Under the pieces are notes generated by a model. The model was not told where the DNA came from. It was given only the letters and a program-made list of their open reading frames with translations, and made no database searches. Below, in pieces: positions 12,401-22,702 of a stretch of DNA of 64,000 nucleotides. Position numbers and translations under genes: made by a program. Origin of the DNA: Microdochium bolleyi (Eukaryota; Ascomycota; Sordariomycetes; Xylariales; Microdochiaceae); the NCBI GenBank assembly GCA_001566295.1, contig KQ964245.1:1741524-1805523 (forward strand), read 5' to 3'. The number at the start of each line of letters is the position of its first letter. Position 1 is the first letter of the stretch.

Positions 12401-13808
12401 CCGGTCGCAGCGCGTTCCTCGAGTGCTTCCACAGGATACTCTCTCCTGTTTCCGTTCTAGACACTATCGCCCGACCACTGACATTGCGAACAATCTTCTT
12501 GACGGACCTTGAGTGGCCTGACCAAGTGGCTCGATGGACTATTCGAGCAGTTCGTGAGGTCGGATCTAGAAGATCAACAAGGTCGCTGGTGTACGTGATA
12601 ATTCTGCCGTCGAAAAAATGCTGTAGAACATGGAGTTTGCCCTTTCCCTTGTCGCAGTAGTTGAGTATCTCAACATGCGCCGTGTTCTGTAGGGTTTGCG
12701 CGAATGCGAAGTCGTCGGATTTGACGTAAGCCACGTTGTCAATGCGATTAGCACCAGCAGTCTTGGTGCTGACGCCCTCCATTGCCCACGCAGACATGCT
12801 GCCACGGCCGTCAAGAACGATGCAGAGCTCCGTATCGCGGTTGGCGATGGAGAGGAGGTATTGCAAAGCCACATCAGCGTCGCCCTTTTCTTGAACAGCA
12901 GTCTCCACCGCATTGGCGATGTCCCGCTGTCCGATAACGAATGCCCATCGAGTGGCGCTGCCCGGCTGGGCGTTGCTTTCCTCACTCTGGATTGCGCCTG
13001 CAAGGTCTAGCTTGCCCCAGAGCCGCAATTTCTGGAACCCATGACCGTCGGCTCCCGTCCAGATCCTCATTGTCTGGTCGGCACAAAATGAGTACAGGAC
13101 ATTCTCGATTGTCTGGTCGACATGCAGGGGTCTGCGCCATTGTATCCTAGCCACTTGTTGTGGGTGCGGCAGGTAGCCAAACTCAAAGTGTACCTCTTCG
13201 GAGCCAAAGTTGAGTCGTCGCCATATCTTGACCAGTCGATCGTGGTACCCAACAGAGGCGATATATGCCGAGTCGTACGAAAGCTCGGCAGCACGGACGG
13301 GGTTCGCCAATTTCTGCTCCCAGTGGCATCGAGGTGGTGTGAGGTTCGTGTCGTACAGGGCGAGGCTTGAATGCCCGAGAAGTAGCTCTTCAGAGCTACC
13401 CCATGAGAGCGTCACGGGGCTTGAGCCATCATGGTCGATATCAAAGGAAGCTTGGAGAGCCCACTAGGAAGAAGTTTACGGTGTCAGTGCCTTGCGACTA
13501 GCAGAGTTGGGATACCAGCAATCCTCCTGCGCACGTACTTTCAAAGTGTCCTCGTCGAAGTCAATGGGGCGGTAGATCCGGACAGTCGCCCCAGTGGACG
13601 CAGCGATCTTGCCAGACTTCTCGTCAAAGGCGACGGCCTCGAGGCTGCGCTCGTCCTCGTCGTAGATGGTCTGGTGAATTGTGTCCGGGTCGGAAAGGAT
13701 GGCGAGGGCGTTGCCTGTCGCATAGACAATGGTGCGCCTACCCTGCCACGAGCCCGTCGCGACAGCCTGAAGACAAGCCTCAGGCCTGCCGGGGAGGACG
13801 GCCTTCAT
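9451..13808 (-). CDS. RAV1: RAVE complex subunit Rav1 (regulator of V-ATPase assembly)
   Basis: Scaffold of the RAVE complex, which reassembles V1 and Vo sectors of the vacuolar/endosomal proton pump, for example after glucose is restored (family knowledge). Seven exons: 13539-13808, 11181-13463, 10692-11129, 10379-10625, 10071-10321, 9781-10009 and 9451-9701, giving 1322 aa. The start at 13808 gives MKAVLPGRPEA, which fits fungal Rav1. A longer in-frame extension upstream looks like leader. The N-terminal two thirds contain WD40-type repeats (for example VLYSFCADQTMRIW, SVKKIVRNVSGRAIVSRTETGESILWKH). The Rav1p C-terminal domain follows in the small exons, with helical repeats such as YAAAFFLLADHLQDAV and NRWLASWAFWML. 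All introns are 51-79 nt, and all but the first lie in the last third of the gene. Confidence 0.94.
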
Positions 13809-14524
13809 GCTATGAGCGATTGCCCTGGCGCGTTGGCATGTCTGGCTTGATACCGTCGTGGACGTCGAAAGGAGTCGCAATGGAAGGCTTGTTTTATAGC
13901 TGGACGGATGTATCTCGGAGATTCGTGGTGGCCTCTGTAGTCGAGAATGAGGTTGTCGTGGCCTTGTACGTCGCGGTCGAAGTGTCGGAAGGTACGGTAG
14001 CCAGCCGCAGCTGAATATCAAGGAGCTATACTAGAACGTGCCAGATTGCGTTGTCATTGCACATCTTGACATGAACATGCAAGTGATGCTGGGTGGAGGT
14101 CGTCTCCGTGATGTGTGATGATGAGCTACCCCAAGAGCTATTTCCAGCGAGCTGCGCATGCGCTAATCACAGTGGCATGCGCCGCGCACGCGCAGGCTCC
14201 CGCAGGGTACGCTAGGTATGACGTGACAAGGACCCTTCCAGCTGCGGAGCGACCACAGTCGAACGTTCCACTCAGCACTGTCGAATCATTGGCTTGATTC
14301 ACGATTTTCCACGGTGCCCTTGTCGGGCTGTCACTGTACGGTGCGGCGGGAGAATGCCTGCCGATGTAGCGCCTGCTCACTAATAACGTCGTCCCAGATG
14401 CCTGCCGTCCCTCCGCACCAGAAGCCCGCCGATGTGACGCTTGGATTTCCCAGCCTTCACGACCGCGTCTTGATCTCTTCGTCCTGACATCACATGTCTC
14501 CGCCCTTAGTAGGCAGCGCCCAAG
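13809..14524. promoter_or_regulatory. Divergent promoter region, RAV1 / OPT transporter
   Basis: 716 bp between divergent start codons, with no coding signal of its own. It contains the 10-bp perfect palindrome gcgcatgcgc at 14154-14163, followed by a second GCATGCGC at about 14175. Whether a factor binds there is unknown. Confidence 0.45.
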
Positions 14525-17088
14525 ATGCCCGCTATGGCGCCCGATAGAGGCGACGCCTTGGCGACCGTGCGATATCTGCCTGAAGGCCGCCACTTCACCT
14601 TCCGCGGCGTTGCGGTCGGACTGCTCGTCGGGCTTGTAATATGCTTCTCGAACATGTACTTCGGCCTCCAGACCGGCTGGATCAGCATGATGACGATGCC
14701 TGCCAGTCTGATGGGGTTCGGAATCTTCAAGGCCCTCCAGCGGCACTTGACCTTTCCCTTCTCACCCGTCGAGAACGTGCTAGTTCAGTCTGTGGCGGGG
14801 GGCATGGCCATCATGCCCCTTGGCTGTGGCTTCGTGGGTGTGGTAAGCTCGCCTATTGACAAACCAACGCTCTGCGGGCTCCCTGGGATTCGCATGACTG
14901 ACGTATTTCTGGCTCTGTAACCTCAGCTTCCGGCCATGGAATATCTCCTCCAGCCTGCAGAGCTCGGCCCTGTACGGCTGAGCATGACCAAGCTCATCGT
15001 CTGGTCCCTCGGCCTTTGCTATTTTGGTGTTCTCTTTGCGGTACCCTTGTAAGTTGGACCAGACAGGCTGCGTCCCATGATAGAAACATACTCTGTGGTA
15101 CCAATGCATTATGCTGATACCATGATCAGACGCCGACAGGTTATTATCCGGGAGAAGCTCAAGTTTCCGAGCGGCTTCAGCACCGCAGTCTTGATTGGTG
15201 TTCTACACGGAAAAGGTCAAGGAGAAAATGGTGTTTTGGACCCGTCCAAGGCAACAAAGTTTGGAAGTCTGGCTCTCGAGAACACGCCTTTGATGCAGGC
15301 TCAAGACGCCGGCGAATCTCGGGACTCTGATATTGCCATTGACGAGCAAGACTCAGCCGAGTCTGTTGCTGGTGAGAAGTACAACTGGGGCCGCAACATC
15401 CGGCTACTCCTCATCGCCTTTGGCATCTCGGGATTCTACACACTCTGCACCTTCTTCTTCACTGGTATTCGCAACCTCCCAATCTTCGGCACGGTCGCCG
15501 CCGAGACCTGGCTGTGGACGCTGAACCCCAGCCTGGCCTATGTTGGGCAGGGCATCATCATGGGTCCCTCTACGACCATACACATGCTGCTTGGCGCAGT
15601 GATAGGCTGGGCTGTTTTGTCACCCCTGGCCAAGCACCGAGGCTGGGCACCAGGAGCCATCGACGACTGGGAAAGTGGCAGCAAGGGTTGGATCGTGTGG
15701 ACTTCTCTAGCCATCATGCTAGCCGACGCTGTCGTCAGCCTGGGCTACATCACGTTGCGCCCCGTCGTTCAGCATGGCCCTTCCGTGCTCCTAAATGCCA
15801 AGGAAAGATTCGAGCGTGAGGGCTGGCGCGGCGTGTTTCTGAATCCCACTTCTCAGCATCGCTACACGGCTCTCGCAAACGACGAGGCGACATCACGCGC
15901 ATCGACAGACGGCGACAACTCGCAGCAGCCTTCTACCACACCTGCCTTCGCACCAGCGCACATCTCAGGCCACGACGAGACCACCCAACTACGCGCCTGG
16001 GACGAGGAGGACGCACCTCCCGACCAGCTCGTCGGCACCAAGACCGTCAACATCGGGCTTGTCCTCTCGATCGTCTTCTGCGTGGCCAGCATTCACTTTA
16101 CCTTCGGGGACCTCGTCCCCCTGTATGCGACCGTCATCGCTGTCTTCATGGCCCTGCTCCTGTCCATCATGGGCGTCCGCGCGCTCGGCGAGACGGATCT
16201 CAACCCGGTCTCGGGCATCAGCAAGCTAGCGCAGCTCTTCTTCGCCCTCATCATCCCACAGTCCCACAAGTCGAGCGTGCTCATCAACCTCGTCGCGGGA
16301 GCCGTCTCCGAGGCTGGCGCGCTGCAGGCCGGAGATCTCATGCAGGATCTCAAGACGGGTCACCTGCTCGGCGCGGCCCCGAGTGCGCAGTTCTGGGGAC
16401 AGGTCATCGGCGCGACGGTCGGAGCGTTCGTCAGCGCGTTCATATACCGCTTGTACACGGCCGTGTACGAGATCCCGGGTGAAATGTTCCAGGTGCCTAC
16501 GGCGTATGTCTGGATCTTCACCGCGCGACTTGTTACTGGAAAGGGGCTCCCGCCGATGGCGCGGGAGTTCTCGATCGGCGCGGCTGCAATCTTTGCCGTC
16601 TTCACAATCGTGCGGGCGCGCGGGATGAATAAGTGGTGGCATCCGTACATCCCCGGTGGTATTGCCGTCGCGATAGGTGAGTCTAGGGCCGGGTCTACGA
16701 GAAACTTGTCTTTTCGATCTCGTGCTTTCGAAGGCACAACCCACATGCATGCACTTCTGCATCCCGTGAAAGTTTTTTTAACTTCCCAAGCTGACCGAGT
16801 TACTTCTCACATGTAGGCATGTACAACGTCCCCTCGTTCACCCTGGCTCGCACCATCGGCGGCTTGATGAACTGGTACTGGCGCATCCGACTCGGCCGCC
16901 AGGACACGCCGCTAATTGTTCTCGCATCGGTATGTCGCGGATTTCACATTCACCCCTTGCTGCCCATGTTTCCACCCCGTAATTCGAATGCTGACTTTGT
17001 CATGAAAAAAAAGGGTTTCGTCCTGGGCGAAGGTTTCCTCAGCATCGTGAATCTGATTCTGCAGAGCGCCAAGGTGCCACATCTGTAG
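14525..17088 (+). CDS. OPT superfamily transporter, YGL114W type
   Basis: Polytopic membrane transporter of the oligopeptide transporter superfamily. The yeast YGL114W branch is close to the plant YSL group, and its substrate is not established. Five exons: 14525-14842, 14927-15048, 15130-16676, 16817-16929 and 17014-17088, giving 724 aa, close to the recalled yeast length of about 725. Landmarks are FSNMYFGLQTGWISMMTMPA in the first helical pair, ENVLVQSVAGGMAIMPLGCG, the cytosolic segment RRQVIIREKLKFPSGFSTA, and NPVSGISKLAQ with VAGAVSEAGALQAGDLMQDL in the second half. Splicing yields the conserved ending GIAVAIGMYNVPSFTLART and then GFVLGEGFLSIVN. Two ATGs lie close together at the start (14525 and 14534), and the first is used. 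A hydrophilic loop around residues 320-390 is not conserved. Confidence 0.92.
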
Positions 17089-17527
17089 GGTCTGGATAAG
17101 CATTCGCAGATTGGTTAGAAATAGAAGAGTCGGGTCCGAACACGGTCCATGCATGGCCGTGGTATATATATATACACAAGCACACGCATACGTACGCCCT
17201 GATAGACTTAGACATGCAATTCTTGTAATTACTTCTTTGCTACATCGTACTCAACGCCATTAGGGCAGGGAGAGTCGTCTGAGAGGTGAGTCTCTAATAT
17301 CATCACGACGTGGGAATTCGGAGAGAGGTTTATGGCGTATCACTCGCCATAGCAGAAGGTGGATGTGTGTCTGCCATTGTATGCTTTTGCAGACCAGATA
17401 TTTGAGCAGTGACGATCACCGGGATGGTACCCTGATACATGGTGTCCCAATTCTATTTTACATTTTACCGCCACTCGCACTGCAAGCACATCAGTACTCA
17501 CCTTTTAGCACCACTCGTACTGGCGTC
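17089..17527. other. Convergent 3' flanks of OPT and YME2 genes
   Basis: About 440 bp between two convergent stop codons. No gene is visible. It includes a (TA)6 run at 17163-17174 followed by a CA/GTA-rich patch, probably 3' UTR or terminator sequence. Confidence 0.5.
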
Positions 17528-20219
17528 TCAGTTCTCCTTCGATAGAACCTGCTTCAGCACGCCCTGCTCCTTCTCGTATCCCTCAATCTTCTTCTGGCTC
17601 GCCTCGAGCTTTGTGAGCAGGTACGTCACGCGCGGGGCAACAGCTGCCGGCTGCTTCGGCAGCGTCGCGAGCGTCGTGAGTTCCGCCTCGACCTTCTCGA
17701 TGTTCTTGGCTTCCACTTTCAGCAGCTCCGCGAGGATCGTGAAATCGAGCTTGGCGGACAGCACGGGGTCGCCCACAAGCCGCTCAAAGGCCGCCTGGTA
17801 CACCGGCTTGCCAACCACGATGCTTTCCGGGCGGCCCATGCGGTGGCGGATGGAGATGAGCTCGACAGAGGACAGCCCCTCGAGGGCCGACTCGCCGTTC
17901 GGCGCGCTGACAGAAGACTTGAACGTGTCGGAGAGCAGGATCTCGTTGTAGCGCAGGCTCTCCTTCTTGGCGAGGGCCTTAACGAGGTACCAGACCTGCT
18001 CTACAGACCAGGTGTGCTCCGCATCAGTGTTGATTCTGCCCGGAAGGAGGAACATCTTGAGGATCTCAGACGCTGCCTGGTCTGTGATCTCGTTCACAGC
18101 TTGCCTGGGGGTCTGTCCTGATTTCAGACGACGCGCCAGGAACTCAAGGTCGGTAAGACGACCGCCGAGAACGTCAAGGGCCTCATCCAGGTTCTTCAGG
18201 TTCGGCCGCACGTAAGCCAGCTTGAGCTTCTCTTCGTCGCCATCTTCCTCGGCTTCCTTTTCCGCCTTCTTCTCCTCCTTGGTCTGCTCGACATGGCTCA
18301 AGATAAAGCGCTTGGCAACCTCTGGCGTCAGATCGCCAAGTGCTGCAGTCCGGAACACTCTGTCAGGCAGTGCTTTCGTGAGTGGCTTGGTGTATGAGGA
18401 GTCATTTGCCAAGAAGATGACGTGCGCCACGTTTGACTGAACCATAGCCGAAGCCCATTCCGAAATCTTGTCGTACACAATGGTATTGCCATCGCCCTTG
18501 TGCAGGAAGTTCTCAATGACAACCACTGGGCGCTTCTCGGGATGCGCCTCGAGGTACGCATCGTCGGGTAGAGCAGCATCGCTGTCGGTCTTGTGGCGTT
18601 TTGACAGACTGATCTCGGTCAGAGCACCAGCTGTTGTGTGCAGGATTTTCTGCAGTTGTGACTCGAGCGTCTCTGAGAATCCAGCCTTGACTCCAGTAGT
18701 GCCCTGAACAGCGAGGTCGATCATGCTGCTCATGCTGTTTGCCCATCTGTGTAACTGTCAGCATATTGTGTCATATATCGTAGTCTCATGAACTTACGAG
18801 AAGATTGGTCGATAGCCAACTGCCGAGCCCAATTGCTTAATGGTCGCGCTCTCGCCACGAGCCTCTACGATTGGCTTGCAGTCGATCACGAGGATGTTGT
18901 CCCTATCCTTCAGTGCTTGCTCAAGCACGAGCTCCTTCTTGCCAGAGCCCCTGGGGCCCTGTACGACAATGAAAGTTTCTGCTGTCTCCATGAGCCATTT
19001 CCGTATCTGCTCAATCAAGTCCTGGCGATGTGTCCAAATAGCCTCAAGACCTGCCTGCTCCGACCTATCTCTGTGGAAGGTAAAGAGATCTGTTGTTTGT
19101 TTTCTGAACCAGCGATATACCTTCGAATTGCTGAGGCGGAATCTGCGTGTGACATGTGACTTTACGAAAAATGAGCGGATCGGGTCGAAGATGACGACAG
19201 TAAGACCGGTGAGCAACGCCACAAGAACGGGGATGACGATCCGGGGGTGATTGCTCATCCAGTCCCAGATGCGGTGCTGTTTTGCGCGCTCCTCGTACGA
19301 CATTCGTAGCTTTGTGCCGGTCTTGCCGCCGCCCTTGGTTTCCGGCACAACGTAGCCATGCAGGCAGTTCCGCGCCATGATGGCATCGCGCACAAGGGCG
19401 AAGTCGACATATGCAAATTTAGGCAGTACCTTTGAGTCCCAGGGTTGCGATGTGATCTCGGCAATCTTGCCGTAGCGTCGGAACATGCTGTAGAGATCCT
19501 CTTGCGATAGTTCGACAGCCTCCTCGCCTGGGTTCGGTGGCACAAAGTCTACCCTAAGGCGCCCCCTTGGAAACCTGTGCAGATCTTCCAGCCAGGGGAC
19601 GCCACGGACAAGACCGGCGTGGACGCTGCGGAGTGGACTGAAGAAGGGCTTTATACGTTTCTCGGTAAGGAGCTTGGCGACTTGGCCCTCGATATCTTGA
19701 GCCGGCACATTGGCGGGGTGCTGGAACTTGACAAAGACGCCCCCGTCCTTGAGCCGCGGCACGATCTCGGTGACCTTCATGGGAGAGTCGTTCGGTATGG
19801 CGCGCTTGACAAGGTTCATGGGGTCCATGATGCCGAGGCTGGAGTTCTCGAAGCGCCGCAGCAGCTCGGTCAGGTCGGACTCGGGGTTCATCAACCACGG
19901 GATGCGCAGGAGGCCTGCTGGTCTGAGGGGAAAGACGTCTGTGATGAGAAGGTCAGCTGGTTCCGAAAACACGAGAAGCCGACGGTTGTGGTGCCCAGCA
20001 GTCGCACGTACTGTCGAACCACAGGATGGACTCGTTGGGAGCCTTGTCAATGTGGCCATCCTTGTCTTGATCGGTGGTGGTAGTGGACTCCCATGCCCGT
20101 TGCGTCCAGGAAGCTGACCGTGGCCTGACGAGCAAGCTCGCCGGAGCACGATGGGCAAGCCTCGCTAGGCTGGCTGGCCGCCTGAAGCCGACGAGGCGGA
20201 GCTGCGTTGTTGACAGCAT
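17528..20219 (-). CDS. YME2: Mitochondrial inner-membrane protein Yme2 (RNA12 / escape protein 2)
   Basis: Integral inner-membrane protein needed to maintain mitochondrial DNA nucleoids and limit DNA escape (family knowledge). Three exons: 20012-20219, 18798-19938 and 17528-18746, giving 855 aa. The first ATG is at 20219; an upstream in-frame GTG at 20249 is not used. The Arg-rich, Ser/Ala-rich N-terminus is a mitochondrial presequence. Exon joining restores ILWFDNVFPLRP and YRPIFSWANSMSSMIDLAVQG. An RRM-like domain lies before the membrane (GRLRVDFVPPNPG ... KFAYVDFALVRDAIMARNCL). A single transmembrane helix lies near residues 303-321 (IVIPVLVALLTGLTVVIF). It is followed by the P-loop GPRGSGKK at 397-404 and the Walker-B-like VVVIENFL. 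The C-terminus is coiled (EKVEAELTTL, LLTKLEASQKKIEGYEKEQ). It is divergent from EMI1, another mitochondrial-type protein. Confidence 0.94.
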
Positions 20220-21016
20220 TGTCGGAGTGCCGGCAGGTGTTGTTGGCACCAGCTCGCTCTACCAGGAGGGCGAAGGGCAGCACATTGAGCGTGCGCACAC
20301 GAAGACTTCGGAATTGCAGAATTGGAGTTGCGAAGAGGTCAGCTACGCGTAGGCAAGAGCTCAAGATGTTGCAAGACAGGCAGCTAGCTCCAGCTTCGCT
20401 GTCACAGCCGCCAATGAGGTCATCGGATCTGCCAAGCACCCGCTGTGATCTTGATTGGCGGGGCAGGGCCTGCCGCGGGTCACAACTCGAGTCTGGGGGA
20501 GAACCACAACCTCACAGGGCCGGACAATCCAACTCGACAGGATTCAGTTTCTGTTGAACAGTATCTATACCCTGGGAGACTTGGGAATGTATTCGGCGAT
20601 ATCAGTGTGTTGTGTTCAAACAGGGTGCTTCTGAAGACGGCTGCCCGTCCGTGGACGAGTCTGCAGAATCGCAACAGTGCAACATGTGGAAACGGCTGGG
20701 CCCTCCCGAGAGCACTGGCCGTGCCGTTTCGCAGGGTCCTCCCGCCCACAGCCAGCAATCAGACTTCTCCAAGGCTTCGTCAAGTTCGCGCCACCACAAC
20801 CCAAACAAGACCACCATCGGCGCAATCCTCTCACCTTGCGCACCCGGTCCCATTAATTGCTCTCCTTTTCCTTCGCCGGTCCACGCCTGGACGGCCGTTT
20901 CCGAAGAAGCATCTTGTCGATACAGAGGAACCACAGCTCACGCATCGGCCAGGTAGCAGGACCACAGTCCTCGAGATCAGCGTCAGCACATATACACACC
21001 ATATAGAGACGCAACG
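20220..21016. promoter_or_regulatory. Divergent promoter region, YME2 / EMI1
   Basis: 797 bp between two divergent start codons. A 263-codon plus-strand frame (20445-21236) runs through it and into EMI1 out of frame. It has no domain and is rejected. No specific regulatory site was identified. Confidence 0.45.
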
Positions 21017-21829
21017 ATGGGCTGGCTTTGGTCATCAGCAACCGCCTCCACGGCTTCGACCTCTGTCGTGCAGGATCCCACACCCGAGGCCACCCGGCCA
21101 GCTGCTCAATCACCGCCTGCCTCAAAACCGGATGACGACTTCTACGACCCCGAGATCGCAAAGTTCGTACAACAATTCCAGACCGAGTTCGGCGGCAAGA
21201 AAAGCAACACGGCGCCCGCCCAGCAGACACCAGTGACACAAGCCGAGCTGCCCAAGCACGATCAGTCGTCAAAACCACCATCATCATCATGGAACCTCTG
21301 GGGCAGCAGCTCATCCAAGACCGCCGATGCCAAGCCAGACGCACAACCCGCACCGCAACGACAACAGGAACAACCAAGCCCCGACCGCCTCGACCCCATC
21401 TCTGAGTCTCTCCTCCCCACCACCATGTCCTGCCGGCAGGCCTTCGACACCGCGTTCCACTGCAACTCCCTCGGCGGACAGTGGACCTCCGTCTACCGCG
21501 CCGGCTCCGTGCGCTCGTGCAGCGAGCACTGGGACAACTTCTGGTTCTGCATGCGCACGCGCACGTACACGGGCGAGGTCAAGGAGGAGGCGATACGGGA
21601 TTACTACCGGCAGCGCGAGCTCGGCAAGTACTATGGCCCAGACAAACCCAACAGCACGGACATCTGGGAGGCGCGTGCGGAAAAGGTCGAGCCCGGGACG
21701 GCGTTCCGCAAGACATATGTCCAGCCAGATATCAGCGACGAGGAGTGGTGGCAGATGGAGATTGAGCACAGGAGGAAGGTCCAGGAGGAGCTGCAGAGGA
21801 AAGACGCCGCTGCTGCGGCGGGGAGGTAG
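21017..21829 (+). CDS. EMI1: Early meiotic induction protein 1 family (DUF3128, twin CX9C)
   Basis: Single exon, 270 aa. The N-terminal half (to about residue 130) is disordered, rich in Pro, Ser and Gln, and carries the acidic patch PDDDFYDPEIAKFVQQFQ. The C-terminal half is the DUF3128 domain. It contains a twin CX9C signature, CRQAFDTAFHC and CSEHWDNFWFC, the cysteine arrangement of proteins folded by Mia40 in the mitochondrial intermembrane space. A basic/aromatic stretch (EEAIRDYYRQRELGKYYG) and a helical Glu/Lys-rich end follow. The yeast homologue Emi1 is needed for induction of early meiotic genes and sporulation (family knowledge); its biochemical role is unclear. The start MGWLWSS also fits a loose MGxxxS myristoylation pattern. 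Identification rests on the cysteine spacing and aromatic pattern. Confidence 0.87.
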   Translation: MGWLWSSATASTASTSVVQDPTPEATRPAAQSPPASKPDDDFYDPEIAKFVQQFQTEFGGKKSNTAPAQQTPVTQAELPKHDQSSKPPSSSWNLWGSSSSKTADAKPDAQPAPQRQQEQPSPDRLDPISESLLPTTMSCRQAFDTAFHCNSLGGQWTSVYRAGSVRSCSEHWDNFWFCMRTRTYTGEVKEEAIRDYYRQRELGKYYGPDKPNSTDIWEARAEKVEPGTAFRKTYVQPDISDEEWWQMEIEHRRKVQEELQRKDAAAAAGR

Positions 21830-22702
21830 TGACCAGCTGGAGTGTAGTATAATACGTGTAAAAGATAGTGTGAGCCTGGGTTGTTCACTGGTGTATGAAT
21901 AAAGTCATGTCTGATGATCCTCGAAGTTTAGTGAGCCGAGGACCCTATGCACTGTATAGAATGACGATACCCGCGCGTCATTCTCTAGTCTCATCAGTCT
22001 GTGGCAGGCATAGTCACGTTGAGTGGCTTGGGGATTGCCCAGCGATTCAGACGTTCAGACGTTCAGACGTTCAGACGTTCAGACGTGCATCGTACATACG
22101 CCATTGGACGCTAGGACTGCGCTGGCAAAGAGCGAGCTGTCCGGTCCGCTTTGATATCAGAAGCGGATGCCAGAATGTGTGGCCATGTAACGATCTCTGC
22201 TCAGAACGTCCCTGGTCGTGATGTCTGGCCCGTGGTACTTGGAGGGATTACTTTGAGTCCCGACGAGGGTTGTGTAAAGTATGCGCGGGGACAAGTACAG
22301 CTCCAGCCATGATTGTCTTTACTTTGCTAGTGTTCAAGATCTGATTTTCCTGTGAGTACTATCGTCTCAGCCAAGACGTCCAGAGAACAAGCAACCCATG
22401 GATCGAAAAGTATTGAATGCAAAATGGTGTGGTCAGACACGGTTCAGACTTTAAATGGTGCAATGCAGTTTGTTATCACAATCAAATTAGGCCTCGTGAA
22501 ATTTAGGGAATTATTCTTCATTTCATCATTGATGAGCTTCCTAAAGTACATCCGTCATGCAGGTCGTAAGAAACTTTTACCCTGTAAGGAATCTAATCGC
22601 AAACCCAAATGCCCTGGCCACCACTGCTTGTGCCATCAGGGCAACAAGAGGAAAAAACGCCGATTGAAAATCAAAAGGGAATCATGGAGGTGAGGGAGGC
22701 AT
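21830..22702. other. Convergent intergenic stretch, EMI1 / HSP70
   Basis: About 870 bp between two convergent stop codons. No gene is visible. It holds an 8-bp tandem repeat, listed separately. The part next to the Hsp70 stop is A-rich and is probably 3' UTR. Confidence 0.5.
22046..22086. repeat. Short tandem repeat, 8-bp unit ACGTTCAG
   Basis: Four perfect head-to-tail copies of ACGTTCAG start at 22051. A partial unit (TTCAG) precedes them and a half unit (ACGT) follows. It lies in the intergenic stretch downstream of EMI1 and Hsp70. Each unit contains the palindromic core ACGT. It may be a polymorphic minisatellite, and no function is implied. Confidence 0.9.

Noticed and set aside
20445..21236. 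263-codon frame across the EMI1 promoter and start
   Set aside because: Overlaps EMI1 out of frame and is rich in Pro/Arg/Thr with no motif. EMI1 has exact CX9C signatures and a proper start.
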